Assembly (NCBI GenBank): GCA_002425225.1 | Contig: DILV01000004.1 | Span: 1-49,766 of the forward strand | Length of the DNA stretch: 49,766 nucleotides | DNA from: Thiothrix sp. UBA5583 | Lineage (GTDB): Bacteria; Pseudomonadota; Gammaproteobacteria; Thiotrichales; Thiotrichaceae | Direction of reading: 5' to 3' | Shown: piece after piece, positions 16,940 to 26,074 of the stretch | How positions within the stretch are numbered: position 1 is the first letter of the stretch | How the letters are laid out: every line of letters starts with the position of its first letter | The notes under the pieces: model-generated | Database searches by the model: none | What the model saw: only the letters and a program-made list of their open reading frames with translations | Told to the model about the DNA's origin: nothing | Made by a program: the position numbers and the translations under genes

Positions 16940-17811
16940 GTTGTTGGAATCTGTTGTTTCAATTCAGTCAGCATCTGCCGCAGGCTCACGCGCCAATGGG
17001 GGAACGTGTAACCCAGCAGTGTTTCGGTTGTGCGTTTGTCCATCACGCTGTAGGCCGGGCGGCGGGCAGGGGTCGGGTATTCTGCCGTGCGCAAGGGCTT
17101 GACCGGCACTGCCTTGTTGAGTAGCCCCAAGGCCAGTGCTTCTTCCTGAATGGCAATGGCAAAATCGTACCAGCTTGCCACACCCTGGTCGGAGCAATGG
17201 AAGATACCCTGCGGCTTTTGCGCGATGAATGACCATAGTGTGGTTGCCAGCGTGTGTGTCCAGGTCGGTGTACCACTCTGGTCAGCGACCACCCCCAGCG
17301 AGTCACGTTCTGCCATCAGGCGCAGCATGGTCTTGACGAAGTTATTGCCATAAGCTGAATACAGCCAGGAAGTACGCACAATGGCAGCACTTGGGCATAG
17401 TGTCTGTACGGCTTGTTCGCCTGCCAGCTTGCTTGCACCATACACGCCCAGTGGCTGGGCGGCGGCTTCCGGCAGGTAGGGCGAGGATTGCAGCCCCTCA
17501 AACACAAAATCGGTGGAAACGTGCAACAGGTAGATGTTCCGTTGGCTGGCTGCCTGTGCCAGTGTTGCCGCTGCATGGTGGTTGATGGCATAGACACGTT
17601 CTGTTTCGCTTTCAGCCTTGTCTACAGCGGTATAGGCGGCGGCATTGATGATGGCATCCGGCTGCTGGGCATCCAGTACGGTATTGACCTGCTGCGGCTG
17701 GGTAATGTCCAGTGATTCATGGTCAGTCGGGATCAGGGTGACATGCGCAGGGCAGGTGGCTTGCAATTCGGAGCCGAGTTGCCCGTTTGCGCCGGTAATG
17801 AGGATTTTCAT
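16936..17811 (-). CDS. rfbD: dTDP-4-dehydrorhamnose reductase
   Basis: RmlD, 291 residues, carries out the last step to dTDP-L-rhamnose. The N-terminal [16 protein letters not shown] is the NAD(P)H-binding motif. INAAAYTAVDKAE and YGASKLAGEQAV (catalytic Tyr/Lys) are intact. Overlaps rfbC and rfbB by ATGA on both sides. Confidence 0.96.
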   Translation of the reverse strand: MKILITGANGQLGSELQATCPAHVTLIPTDHESLDITQPQQVNTVLDAQQPDAIINAAAYTAVDKAESETERVYAINHHAAATLAQAASQRNIYLLHVSTDFVFEGLQSSPYLPEAAAQPLGVYGASKLAGEQAVQTLCPSAAIVRTSWLYSAYGNNFVKTMLRLMAERDSLGVVADQSGTPTWTHTLATTLWSFIAQKPQGIFHCSDQGVASWYDFAIAIQEEALALGLLNKAVPVKPLRTAEYPTPARRPAYSVMDKRTTETLLGYTFPHWRVSLRQMLTELKQQIPTT

Positions 17812-18356
17812 GGGAAAGTGATGGCCTCCTGCCAGCTTTTGCCTTGCGCATCCTTGCCGGATACCAGTGGGGGTTGTCCGTTAGCCAATGGCCAGTCAAT
17901 AGCCAAGGTCGGGTCATCCCAGCGGATGCAATGTTCGTGTTGTGGGGTGTAAAAATCCGTGCACTTGTAGAGGAATTCGGCGGATGCACTCATCACGTAG
18001 AAGCCGTGGGCGAAACCGGGCGGAACCCACAGCATGTGATAGTTTTCATCGGACAATTCTGCACCCACCCATTGCCCAAAAGTAGGCGAGGAACGGCGTA
18101 GGTCGACGGCGACATCAAATACTTTGCCGCTGGTGACTCGTACCAGTTTGCCTTGTGCCTGTTCTGTCTGATAGTGCAGCCCGCGCAGGATGCCTTGACG
18201 GGAGCGGCTGTGATTATCTTGTACGAACGACAAATTCAGCCCCAGTTCGGCAAATTTGCCTGCGTGCCAGCTTTCCATGAAAAAGCCACGGGCATCACCG
18301 AACACGGCGGGTTCAATAATCTTCACATCAGGAATGCGGGTGTCGATCAGTTTCAT
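17808..18356 (-). CDS. rfbC: dTDP-4-dehydrorhamnose 3,5-epimerase
   Basis: RmlC, 182 residues, a cupin that epimerises C3 and C5 of the 4-keto-6-deoxy sugar. Signature stretches are [32 protein letters not shown] with the catalytic His, and [14 protein letters not shown]. Length is normal. The start overlaps the rfbA stop as ATGA. Confidence 0.96.
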   Translation of the reverse strand: MKLIDTRIPDVKIIEPAVFGDARGFFMESWHAGKFAELGLNLSFVQDNHSRSRQGILRGLHYQTEQAQGKLVRVTSGKVFDVAVDLRRSSPTFGQWVGAELSDENYHMLWVPPGFAHGFYVMSASAEFLYKCTDFYTPQHEHCIRWDDPTLAIDWPLANGQPPLVSGKDAQGKSWQEAITFP

Positions 18357-19237
18357 GCCAGTAATCCTGCCAGATAATCGCCATAGCCGCTCTTTCGCAG
18401 TGGTTCTGCCAGATGCAGCAGTTGTTCACTGTCGATGTAACCCATGCGCCATGCCACTTCTTCCGGGCAGGCAATTTTCAGCCCCTGCCGATCTTCAATC
18501 ACGCGGATATAGTTGGAAGCGTCCAGCAGCGAGGCATGAGTTCCAGTATCCAGCCAGGCCGTGCCGCGCTTGAGCATTTCCACCTGCAACAGGCCACGCT
18601 CTAGGTACATCTGGTTGACGGTGGTGATTTCCAACTCACCGCGTGGGGAAGGGCGCACTTCGCGGGCAATATCCACTACCTGATTATCGTAGAAATACAA
18701 ACCGGTGACGGCGTAAGGGGAGCGCGGTTTGAGCGGCTTTTCCTCGATACTTAACGCCTTACCGTTGGCATCAAACTCAACCACCCCGTAACGTTCCGGG
18801 TCTTTGACGTAGTAGGCAAACACGGTCGCCCCGTGTTGCTGGCGGCTGGCTGCTTGCAAGCGACTGGACAAACCTTCGCCGTAGTAAATGTTGTCTCCCA
18901 GAATCAGGGTGGCGGGGGCATTGCCAAGGAATTCCGCACCAATCAGGAAGGCTTGTGCCAGCCCTTCCGGTTTGGGTTGCACCGCATACTGGATGTTCAG
19001 ACCCCACTGGGAACCATCGCCCAACAAGTGCTGGAACTGGCTGGAATCCTCCGGGGTGGTGATGATCAGGATGTCGCAGATACCCGCCAGCATCAGCACT
19101 GTCAGCGGGTAGTAAATCATGGGCTTGTCGTAAACCGGCATGAGCTGCTTGCTGACGGCACGAGTCAACGGGTAGAGGCGGGTGCCGCTGCCCCCGGCGA
19201 GGATGATGCCCTTGCGTTGAATGCTTGTTGTATGCAT
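18353..19237 (-). CDS. rfbA: Glucose-1-phosphate thymidylyltransferase
   Basis: RmlA makes dTDP-glucose from dTTP and glucose-1-phosphate. The preferred start is ATG 19237 ([10 protein letters not shown]), giving 294 residues. A longer TTG frame to 19270 adds an unlikely extension. Motifs are [31 protein letters not shown] at the nucleotide site and ILGDNIYYG at the metal site. As the first gene of the operon it follows a divergent intergenic region of about 190 bases (19238-19428). The operon promoter should lie there, but I cannot pick it with confidence. Confidence 0.95.
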   Translation of the reverse strand: MHTTSIQRKGIILAGGSGTRLYPLTRAVSKQLMPVYDKPMIYYPLTVLMLAGICDILIITTPEDSSQFQHLLGDGSQWGLNIQYAVQPKPEGLAQAFLIGAEFLGNAPATLILGDNIYYGEGLSSRLQAASRQQHGATVFAYYVKDPERYGVVEFDANGKALSIEEKPLKPRSPYAVTGLYFYDNQVVDIAREVRPSPRGELEITTVNQMYLERGLLQVEMLKRGTAWLDTGTHASLLDASNYIRVIEDRQGLKIACPEEVAWRMGYIDSEQLLHLAEPLRKSGYGDYLAGLLA

Positions 19238-19428
19238 AAGTTCGGCGGCTCTTGGCCTGAGTTGGTACAAAGTGGCTAATTGTAGACAAATGCACGGAAA
19301 TTTCAGCTTATTCCGGCGACCGGATGCACATCAGTAGGGTTTATCCGGCTATCGACACAGGGTAGGCGCATCAGTAGCTTGTGCTACACTCGGGCAACCG
19401 ATAACAAACAGTAATGGTGAGGGTTGCA

Positions 19429-19776
19429 ATGGATAATCCAGGCACATGGCTTGAACATCTCAAACATCCGATGGTACTGGCAGGTTTTGTCCTGTTTGTG
19501 CTGATTGGTTTACTGAAAGTATTTATGGGCAGCAAGGATTTGAGCGAAGCAAATGAGCGTTTGCTGCATAAAGGCATGAATTTTGTATTTGTGCTGGGTG
19601 TGTTGATCATTGTCGGCGGTTTTGCTTTCAGTATCATGAAACCTTCCCCGGCAACGCCGTTAGCCGCAGGTGGCAATGCCCCGGCAGCACCCGTGACAAC
19701 CGGACACCAAAGTCCGGTCGTGTCAGGCAGCCAAGGCGATGTCAATATCAATTTCGGCACACCACCTGCCAAGTAA
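19429..19776 (+). CDS. Two-helix membrane protein of unknown function
   Basis: 115 residues when started at ATG 19429, which has GGTGAGG 6 nt upstream. Two transmembrane helices (about residues 15-35 and 53-75) flank a short charged loop. A low-complexity Ala/Pro tail follows and ends in SGSQGDVNINFGTPP, probably an exposed segment. The gene is divergent from rfbA and upstream of phoB. A TGCTACACT sequence (TACACT at 19385-19390) could be an extended -10. No family recognised. Confidence 0.72.
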   Translation: MDNPGTWLEHLKHPMVLAGFVLFVLIGLLKVFMGSKDLSEANERLLHKGMNFVFVLGVLIIVGGFAFSIMKPSPATPLAAGGNAPAAPVTTGHQSPVVSGSQGDVNINFGTPPAK

Positions 19777-19845
19777 CGGCTTTGCCGGAGGTCAACAAGC
19801 GCGGTGGTTTGCCAAGCGCCAATAAGACGGCAGGAAAACACCGAC

Positions 19846-19863
19846 CTGTCACGAAACTGACAC
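19846..19863 (+). promoter_or_regulatory. Pho box upstream of phoB
   Basis: CTGTCACGAAACTGACAC contains two 7-bp CTGNCAC repeats separated by 4 bp, the PhoB-binding layout. A -10-like TTAAAT lies at 19874-19879, 10 bp after the box. This is the geometry in which PhoB replaces a -35 element. It implies autoregulation of phoB. Confidence 0.8.
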
Positions 19864-19912
19864 ACTTCTCAGGTTAAATCGCTGAATAAAATGGACTTCT
19901 TACAGGTTTAAC

Positions 19913-20599
19913 ATGAGTACGATCCTGATTGTTGATGATGAACAGCCTATCCGCAGTATGGTGGGCTTTGCTTTGGGGCGGGCGGGTTTCGAGTTGCGCG
20001 AAGCTGCCGATGCCGAACAAGCCTATGCTGAAATTGATCGCCAGCGCCCCGAGCTGATCCTGATGGACTGGATGCTGCCCGGCGCGAGTGGGCTGGACAT
20101 CGTGCGGCGTTTGCAGCGCAACGCGGAAACGCAGGATATTCCGGTCATCATGCTGACAGCCCGCACGGAAGAAAGCGACAAGATCAACGGTTTCAGCGCT
20201 GGGGTTGACGATTACATCAGCAAGCCGTTTTCTCCGGCTGAGCTGATTGCACGGATTCAGGCGGTATTGCGCCGCAGCCGTAATACCCAACCTGCCGAAT
20301 CGCTGGAATTTGCAGGGCTGGCGCTTGATCCGCTCAGTCACCGCGTGACAGCCAACGGGGTGGAACTGGAGTTTGGCCCGACCGAATTCCGCCTGCTGAA
20401 ATTTTTCATGCAGCACCCTGATCGGGTGTATACCCGCGAGCAACTGCTGGACAACGCCTGGGGGCGCAATGTGTATGTGGAAGAGCGCACGGTGGATGTG
20501 CATATCCTGCGCTTGCGTAAAGCACTGGCTCCGCATGGTTGCGACCACTATATCCAGACAGTGCGCGGGGCAGGCTACCGGTTTTCGCCGACAGCTTAA
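19913..20599 (+). CDS. phoB: Phosphate regulon response regulator PhoB
   Basis: The 228-residue OmpR-family regulator closely follows E. coli PhoB. The receiver domain has the acidic pocket IVDDEQPIRSM, phosphoacceptor Asp in LILMDWMLPGASGLD, MLTARTEE and DDYISKPFSP. The winged helix contains GPTEFRLLKFFMQHPDRVYTREQLLDNAWGRNVYVEERTVDVHILRLRKAL and a VRGAGYRFS end. It acts in the cytoplasm as a DNA-binding activator. Its usual partner PhoR is not the next gene. Instead the downstream gene has its own Pho box and codes for a glycosyltransferase. PhoR must be elsewhere, or signalling uses another kinase. Confidence 0.94.
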   Translation: MSTILIVDDEQPIRSMVGFALGRAGFELREAADAEQAYAEIDRQRPELILMDWMLPGASGLDIVRRLQRNAETQDIPVIMLTARTEESDKINGFSAGVDDYISKPFSPAELIARIQAVLRRSRNTQPAESLEFAGLALDPLSHRVTANGVELEFGPTEFRLLKFFMQHPDRVYTREQLLDNAWGRNVYVEERTVDVHILRLRKALAPHGCDHYIQTVRGAGYRFSPTA

Positions 20600-20605
20600 A
20601 CACAA

Positions 20606-20623
20606 CTGTCACACAATCGTCAC
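20606..20623 (+). promoter_or_regulatory. Second Pho box, upstream of the GT4 gene
   Basis: CTGTCACACAATCGTCAC again shows two 7-bp half-sites 4 bp apart (CTGTCAC and TCGTCAC). It starts 7 bases after the phoB stop. The second half-site is less perfect and the -10 is not convincing, so this is somewhat weaker than the first box. Confidence 0.65.
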
Positions 20624-20683
20624 TGTCTTGCAGCATTGCCCCCGCAGAATGTGCAGTATATCCACTGCCAGACGTGAATTCTT

Positions 20684-21880
20684 GTGTCAAAACCTCTGCT
20701 TCAGCTTGTCCATGCCAGCACCCGCCTGACGGTTGTCACCGAGACGTGGCCGCCGGAAATCAATGGAGTGGCGCATACCATCAGTCGGATGGTGGAAGGT
20801 TTGCGGGGGCGTGGTGGCTACCAGATCCAGTTGGTGCGCCCACGTCAGTTGGCACGTGAAAAAGCCCGCCGCGAAGATGGTTTCCATGAATACCTCGTCA
20901 ACGGCCTGACCCTGCCTTTTTACAAGGAAGTGCGCCTGGGCTTTCCGCAATACCATGCCCTCAAGCGCCTGTGGAAGAAACAGCGCCCGGACATCGTGCA
21001 AATCGTCACTGAAGGCCCGCTAGGCTATTCGGCGATGAAGGCGGCGAAAAAACTCGGCATTCCGGTCATCAGTGATTTCCACACCAATTTCGACCAGTAC
21101 AGCCGTTACTATCGTTTGAGCGGTTTTTTCAATCTGGCAAAACGCTATTTGCGTCACGTCCACAACCAGACGCTGGTCACGCTGGTTCCCACCCGTGAGC
21201 TGCAACAGCAACTGGCTGCGAGCGGTTATACCAGGGTCGGCATTCTGGAACGCGGTATTGATACCCGCCAGTTCAACCCTCAGCGGCGCAACCTTGCCTT
21301 GCGCCAGCGTCTGGGGGTGCGTGACGACCAGTTGCTGGTGACGCTGGTATCACGCATGGCGCAGGAAAAAAACCTGGATCTGGCGTTTGTGGCGTTCCGC
21401 ACCATCCAGCAACACGTGCCGGATGCGCAATTCCTGCTGGTCGGTGATGGCCCGGAACGCAAACGCTTGCAGGAAGCCCATCCTGACTGCCTGTTCGCCG
21501 GGATGCAGACCGGCACGGCACTGGCAGAACACTATGCCAGCGGCGACCTGTTTCTGTACCCCAGTACCAGCGAAACCTTCGGCAATGTAGTGCTGGAAGC
21601 GATGGCCAGCGGTCTGCCGGTCGTAACTTTCCATTATGCCGCTGCCTACGAACACATCCGCCACGCTGACAACGGCATGGCAGTACCACTGGATGACAAC
21701 GCCGCTTTCATTGATGCCAGCCTTGCGTTGGCGCGTGACCCCGTTTTGCGCCAGCAACTGGGCGAATGTGCCAGCCAGACCGCGCTTGGTCTGAGCTGGG
21801 AAAAGGTGGTGGAGCGGCTGGATAACACGATTCAAACTGTCTTGCGCGAGGTGCGCCATGAAACTGCTCCATCAGCTTAA
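20684..21880 (+). CDS. GT4-family glycosyltransferase, probable lipid glycosyltransferase of the Pho response
   Basis: The 398-residue GT-B enzyme starts at a GTG at 20684. It has TETWPPEINGVAHTISRMVEGL at the acceptor side, SDFHTNFDQYSRYY, LERGIDTRQFNPQ, VSRMAQEKNLDLA, FLLVGDGPERKRL, and the donor-site motif SETFGNVVLEAMASGLPVV with the conserved E-x7-E. The N-terminal pattern is shared with SqdX/MgtA-type enzymes that glycosylate diacylglycerol. The Pho box in front and the PAP2 phosphatase directly behind (23-nt overlap) support a role in replacing phospholipids with glycolipids under phosphate limitation. This specific role is inference. Confidence 0.85.
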   Translation: MSKPLLQLVHASTRLTVVTETWPPEINGVAHTISRMVEGLRGRGGYQIQLVRPRQLAREKARREDGFHEYLVNGLTLPFYKEVRLGFPQYHALKRLWKKQRPDIVQIVTEGPLGYSAMKAAKKLGIPVISDFHTNFDQYSRYYRLSGFFNLAKRYLRHVHNQTLVTLVPTRELQQQLAASGYTRVGILERGIDTRQFNPQRRNLALRQRLGVRDDQLLVTLVSRMAQEKNLDLAFVAFRTIQQHVPDAQFLLVGDGPERKRLQEAHPDCLFAGMQTGTALAEHYASGDLFLYPSTSETFGNVVLEAMASGLPVVTFHYAAAYEHIRHADNGMAVPLDDNAAFIDASLALARDPVLRQQLGECASQTALGLSWEKVVERLDNTIQTVLREVRHETAPSA

Positions 21881-22391
21881 CGACCGTGAAATTCCCCTGT
21901 GCCTGCTGTTCAACCGCATCAATCACTTGAAGCCGGTCAGTCTGTTGTTTGCCGCCGTCAGCCGTTTGGGCAATGGTGTGTTCTGGTACGTGCTGATGTT
22001 GATGTTGCCGCTGCTGTACGGCTGGGAAGCTGTGCAGGTTTCGCTGCACATGGGGCTGGTGGGATTGGCGGGGGTATTGATTTACAAATGGCTGAAAACC
22101 TCCACAGAACGGGTACGCCCCTACCACCATAACGGTGACATTTTCCAGAATGTGGCAGCACTCGACCAGTTTAGTTTTCCCTCCGGGCATACCTTGCACG
22201 CGGTCAGCTTTAGCTGGGTATTGCTGCATTACTACCCCGAATGGGGCGTGCTGGTCATCCCGTTTGCGCTGCTGGTGGCGTTGTCGCGGGTAATTCTGGG
22301 GCTGCATTACCCCAGTGACGTGCTGATCGGGGCATTCCTGGGCGCGGGGCTGGCACAAGGCAGTGTTTGTCTGTTGTCCTGCGTGTTTTAA
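21858..22391 (+). CDS. PAP2-family membrane phosphatase
   Basis: The 177-residue membrane protein has all three PAP2 phosphatase motifs: KWLKTSTERVRP near residue 75, FPSGHT near 107 and SRVILGLHYPSD near 144, with catalytic His residues in the last two. About five helices surround them. Substrates of this family include phosphatidic acid and undecaprenyl diphosphate. Overlap with the GT4 gene (GAGGTG ribosome site inside it) suggests a joint product, with the phosphatase supplying diacylglycerol for glycosylation. Confidence 0.88.
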   Translation: MKLLHQLNDREIPLCLLFNRINHLKPVSLLFAAVSRLGNGVFWYVLMLMLPLLYGWEAVQVSLHMGLVGLAGVLIYKWLKTSTERVRPYHHNGDIFQNVAALDQFSFPSGHTLHAVSFSWVLLHYYPEWGVLVIPFALLVALSRVILGLHYPSDVLIGAFLGAGLAQGSVCLLSCVF

Positions 22392-22403
22392 GGAGGATTC
22401 ACC

Positions 22404-23078
22404 ATGACCTTGCAACCCGTTACCCTGGAAGGCCGTTTGGTAAGGCTGGAGCCACTGGTCGAATGGCATTTTTCCGAGCTGTTTCAGGCAGCCCGTCGTG
22501 ATGCCCGCATCTGGCAATACATGTTCTACGGTGACATGAGCGAACGCAGCAACATGGAAGCCTTTCTCGTCAATGCCATCCGCTTGCGTGAAGCGGGGAC
22601 TGACCAGCCGTTTGCAGTGATCGACAAGGCGTCAGGCCGTGCCATCGGCAGTACCCGTTACCGCGACATTTGCATGAAACACATGAAGCTGGAAATCGGC
22701 GGCACATGGTATGCACCCGAATTCCAGCGCACCGGCATCAACCTTGAAAGCAAATACCTGTTGCTGCGCCATGCGTTTGAAACCTTTGGCATCTTGCGGG
22801 TACAGTTCAAGACCGACATCCGCAATGCAGCATCGCGCAAATCGCTGGAAAAAATGGGGGCAGTACAGGAAGGCATTTTGCGCCGCAGTGCCATCATGCC
22901 GGATGGAGTCATCCGCGATACAGCTATCTACAGTATTCTGGACACCGAGTGGGGGATGGTGAAACAGGGCATTGAAGCCCGCCTGCAACGCCATGCCTCA
23001 CGCCCGCTTTTATCGCTACTGGAATCAGGACATTACCTTGGACATGGAACCACACAATCCCACAACAACAAGCATTGA
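22404..23078 (+). CDS. GNAT-family N-acetyltransferase (RimJ/RimL-like)
   Basis: The 224-residue protein matches the Acetyltransf_3 type: LEGRLVRLEPL at the start, AIGSTRYRDI, LEIGGTWYAPEFQRTGINLESKYLLLRHAFE over the acetyl-CoA pyrophosphate site, and QFKTDIRNAASRKSLEKMGAVQEG at the end. A strong AAGGAGG ribosome site lies 13 nt after the PAP2 stop. The last 35 bases overlap the start of ppk1. The acceptor is unknown. A structural protein or small molecule is possible. Its presence between PAP2 and ppk1 suggests co-expression only. Confidence 0.85.
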   Translation: MTLQPVTLEGRLVRLEPLVEWHFSELFQAARRDARIWQYMFYGDMSERSNMEAFLVNAIRLREAGTDQPFAVIDKASGRAIGSTRYRDICMKHMKLEIGGTWYAPEFQRTGINLESKYLLLRHAFETFGILRVQFKTDIRNAASRKSLEKMGAVQEGILRRSAIMPDGVIRDTAIYSILDTEWGMVKQGIEARLQRHASRPLLSLLESGHYLGHGTTQSHNNKH

Positions 23079-25152
23079 CGCACCAGCCCGTAAGGATGTG
23101 CCGCTGGATAACCCGGATTTCTACATCAACCGCGAACTGAGCCTGCTGGCTTTCAACTGCCGGGTACTGGAGCTTGCCAGTGACCCGCAGATTCCATTGC
23201 TGGAACGCCTCAAGTTTCTGTGCATTTCCAGTTCCAACCTTGACGAGTTTTTTGAAGTACGGGTAGGGCGGCTAAAACAGCAGGTGGGGCTGGAAATTGC
23301 CGCACTGGGGGCAGATAGCTTGTCGCCTACTGCGGTGTTACGCCTGATCCACCAGAATGCCAGCGATCTGGTGGATCGCCAGTACAAGCTGCTGAATGAA
23401 ACCCTGATCCCCGCCTTGCGTCAGGAAGGGGTGTATTTCGTGCGCCGCACCCATTGGGATGAGCGCCAGCGTGCCTGGCTGTCGGATTATTTCGACCATG
23501 AACTGATGCCGCTGCTCAGCCCGCTGGGGCTGGATCCGGCACATCCGTTTCCCAATGTCATCAACAAAAGCCTGAATTTCATCGTCAGCCTGCAAGGCAC
23601 GGATGCTTTCGGGCGTGAAATCGACACCGCCATTGTGCAAGCACCGCGCAGTTTGCCGCGCATCATCCGCTTGCCTGCCGGGATGGCAGCGACGGAAAAC
23701 TGTTTCGTGTTCCTGTCGTCGATCCTGCACGCCTTTATCGGGCGGCTGTTTCCGGGGATGGAAGTGCTGGGCAGTTACCAGTTCCGCCTGACCCGCAACA
23801 GCAACATGTTTGTCGACGAGGAAGATACCGACGACTTGCTGGAAGCCATGCAGGGCGAACTGCCGCAGCGCAATTACGGCGAGGTGGTGCGGCTGGAAGT
23901 TTCCGACCATTGCCCGCAGGACAACATCGACTACCTGATGGAACAATTCGACCTGCAAGCCCGTGATGTTTACAACGTTAACGGCCCGGTCAACCTCAAC
24001 CGCCTGATGGCGATCAGCGATCTGGTGGAGCGCCCGGAGTTACGTTTTCCCCCTTTTCGCGCTACCCCACCGATTACGGAACGCTACCCGGAGATTTTTG
24101 AGCGTATCCGCCATACCGATGTGCTGTTGCATCACCCTTACCAGAGTTTCCAGTCGGTGATTGATTTCATTGGGCAGGCTGCCAGTGACCCGAATGTGCT
24201 GGCACTGAAAATGACCCTGTACCGCACCGGCAAAAAATCCGCCATTGTTGAGCATCTGGTGCGGGCAGCCCGTGCAGGCAAGGAAGTCACGGTGGTGGTG
24301 GAACTGCGGGCGCGTTTCGATGAGGAAGCCAACATCAACCTGACCAACCAGTTGCAACGTGCCGGGGCGCATGTGGTGTATGGCGTGGTGGGTTACAAGA
24401 CCCATGCCAAGCTGTGTCTGGTGGTGCGGCGTGAAAGCCAGCAGTTGCGCCGTTACGCCCATCTGGGTACGGGTAATTACCATCCCGGTACTGCGCGTAT
24501 TTATACCGATTTCGGCTTGCTGACCAGCAACCCCGACATCACCGAAGATGTGCACAAGGTATTCCTGATGCTGACCGGGTTGGGCAATATTCAGGGCATG
24601 AAGTCGCTGCTGGTGGCACCTTTCACCCTGTACAACAGCATCCTGCAAAAGATTGCGCGGGAAATCAGCCACGCCCGTGCGGGTATGCCTGCATTGATCC
24701 GTGCCCGCATGAATTCGCTGATTGAGCCGCAGACTATCCACGCGCTGTATCAGGCGTCACAGGCCGGGGTACGGGTGGAACTGGTGGTACGAGGGATTTG
24801 CTGCCTGCGCCCCGGCATTCCCGGCGTGTCGGACAATATCCATGTGCGTTCGGTGATGGGGCGCTTTCTGGAACACCCGCGTGTGTTCTACTTCCTGAAT
24901 GCGGGGGAGGAGGAGGTGTATTGCTCCAGTGCTGACTGGATGCCGCGCAATTTCTTCCGCCGGGTGGAAGTGGCTTTCCCGATCCTCAACCCCAAACTGC
25001 GGCAGCGGGTGATCCACGAAGCGTTTGAGCTGCACTTGCAGGATAATACCCAAGCGTGGGAATTGCAGGCGGATGGGGCATACCTGCGCTGCCAGCCGCA
25101 AGAGGGTGAAGAGGCGCTGACGGCACAGTCGGCGTTGTTGCAGGCATTTTAA
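23044..25152 (+). CDS. ppk1: Polyphosphate kinase 1
   Basis: 702 residues from ATG 23044 (MEPHNP), close to the 688 of E. coli PPK. Upstream in-frame codons (TTG 22972, ATG 22993) look worse. It reversibly builds polyphosphate from ATP. The N-domain starts FYINRELSLLAFNCRVLE. The catalytic PLD-like halves show LKMTLYRTGKKSAIVEHL, VELRARFDEEANI, THAKLCLV (the autophosphorylated His region), YAHLGTGNYHPGTARIYTDFGLLT and VYCSSADWMPRNFFRRVE. The start lies inside the GNAT gene, so it belongs to the same transcript behind the Pho boxes. The stop overlaps the convergent RMD1 gene by 4 bases. Confidence 0.95.
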   Translation: MEPHNPTTTSIDAPARKDVPLDNPDFYINRELSLLAFNCRVLELASDPQIPLLERLKFLCISSSNLDEFFEVRVGRLKQQVGLEIAALGADSLSPTAVLRLIHQNASDLVDRQYKLLNETLIPALRQEGVYFVRRTHWDERQRAWLSDYFDHELMPLLSPLGLDPAHPFPNVINKSLNFIVSLQGTDAFGREIDTAIVQAPRSLPRIIRLPAGMAATENCFVFLSSILHAFIGRLFPGMEVLGSYQFRLTRNSNMFVDEEDTDDLLEAMQGELPQRNYGEVVRLEVSDHCPQDNIDYLMEQFDLQARDVYNVNGPVNLNRLMAISDLVERPELRFPPFRATPPITERYPEIFERIRHTDVLLHHPYQSFQSVIDFIGQAASDPNVLALKMTLYRTGKKSAIVEHLVRAARAGKEVTVVVELRARFDEEANINLTNQLQRAGAHVVYGVVGYKTHAKLCLVVRRESQQLRRYAHLGTGNYHPGTARIYTDFGLLTSNPDITEDVHKVFLMLTGLGNIQGMKSLLVAPFTLYNSILQKIAREISHARAGMPALIRARMNSLIEPQTIHALYQASQAGVRVELVVRGICCLRPGIPGVSDNIHVRSVMGRFLEHPRVFYFLNAGEEEVYCSSADWMPRNFFRRVEVAFPILNPKLRQRVIHEAFELHLQDNTQAWELQADGAYLRCQPQEGEEALTAQSALLQAF

Positions 25153-26003
25153 TGCCCCCGAAAAAACAGCTCGTATAGCGTCAAACCGATTTCCACCACA
25201 ATCAGGATGACGATGTACCATTCCACCCGATGGCTGCGCTGGGCTTGCAACAAGTCCAGCAGGGTTTCGGCGGTGTTGGAAATGACTTCGAGTTTGCGTT
25301 CCAGTGCCAGATGGCGTTCCCGCAGCTCGAATTCGTCTTCCAGTCGCAGGTAAAGCCCTTCGAGTTCAGGGCGTTCCCACAGCAGGTCTGGTTTGTCGGC
25401 AACTTCGGCACGCCCCACACTGCGCTGCTGGCTGAGCAGGGAATCACCAATGTAACTGAGTAATTCGCGCATTTTGCGCCCGCCTTGCCCGCGTTTGCTC
25501 AGGTTTTGCGCCAGCGGTTCGATCTGTTCAAAGGTTTTGGCAACCCGTGCTTCGTCATCCGACAGTACGGAACTGCGGGCGAGCATTTCCGCCACCAGTT
25601 GCAGGCGCTGGATGGAAGTATCATGCAGCCACAGGCAACCTTGCGCATCAATGCCTTCCAGTACGCTGGCATCAATCCGCAGGTTGATCTGCTCGTTTTC
25701 AGGCCAGGTACGCGGTTCGCTGGTCAGGGTCAGCAAGCGTTCCTGAAATTGTGCTTCCTGTTCGTTGCTCATGCCGACGAAAACCGCCACACCGTAACGC
25801 AGTAAAACCACGCAGCCACCGCCAGGAATGGCAACGGTCAGCGGGTTGATGGCAAGGATTTCATCGGCGCGGAACGGCTTGGTGTCAATGCGGCTACCGA
25901 TCAGGGTAGCACGGATGCGGATACTGGTATCGGTTTGCGGGTTGAGGTGCAGATTATTGATGTTGTTCATTGCCGTGTTGTACTGGTTGGGGATGCCGAT
26001 CAC
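25149..26003 (-). CDS. RMD1/YagE (DUF155) family protein
   Basis: The 284-residue protein carries the RMD1 pattern: [23 protein letters not shown] near residue 60, then a helical region with [47 protein letters not shown], which ends in a single C-terminal membrane helix. Relatives occur in mitochondria (RMND1, Rmd1) and bacteria, with roles linked to membrane organisation. The bacterial function is not established. The start is GTG 26003 or ATG 25970, as neither has a clear ribosome site. Confidence 0.85.
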   Translation of the reverse strand: MIGIPNQYNTAMNNINNLHLNPQTDTSIRIRATLIGSRIDTKPFRADEILAINPLTVAIPGGGCVVLLRYGVAVFVGMSNEQEAQFQERLLTLTSEPRTWPENEQINLRIDASVLEGIDAQGCLWLHDTSIQRLQLVAEMLARSSVLSDDEARVAKTFEQIEPLAQNLSKRGQGGRKMRELLSYIGDSLLSQQRSVGRAEVADKPDLLWERPELEGLYLRLEDEFELRERHLALERKLEVISNTAETLLDLLQAQRSHRVEWYIVILIVVEIGLTLYELFFRGH

Positions 26004-26074
26004 TCACCGTGGATACATTCTACTTTCAAGAAAAGGAAAAAGCTCTCTACGCAGGAGTTGTCATAGCACTTTTT

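Noticed and set aside
19874-20605. 243-codon minus-strand frame opposite phoB
   Set aside because: phoB on plus matches its family end to end; the antisense has no support.
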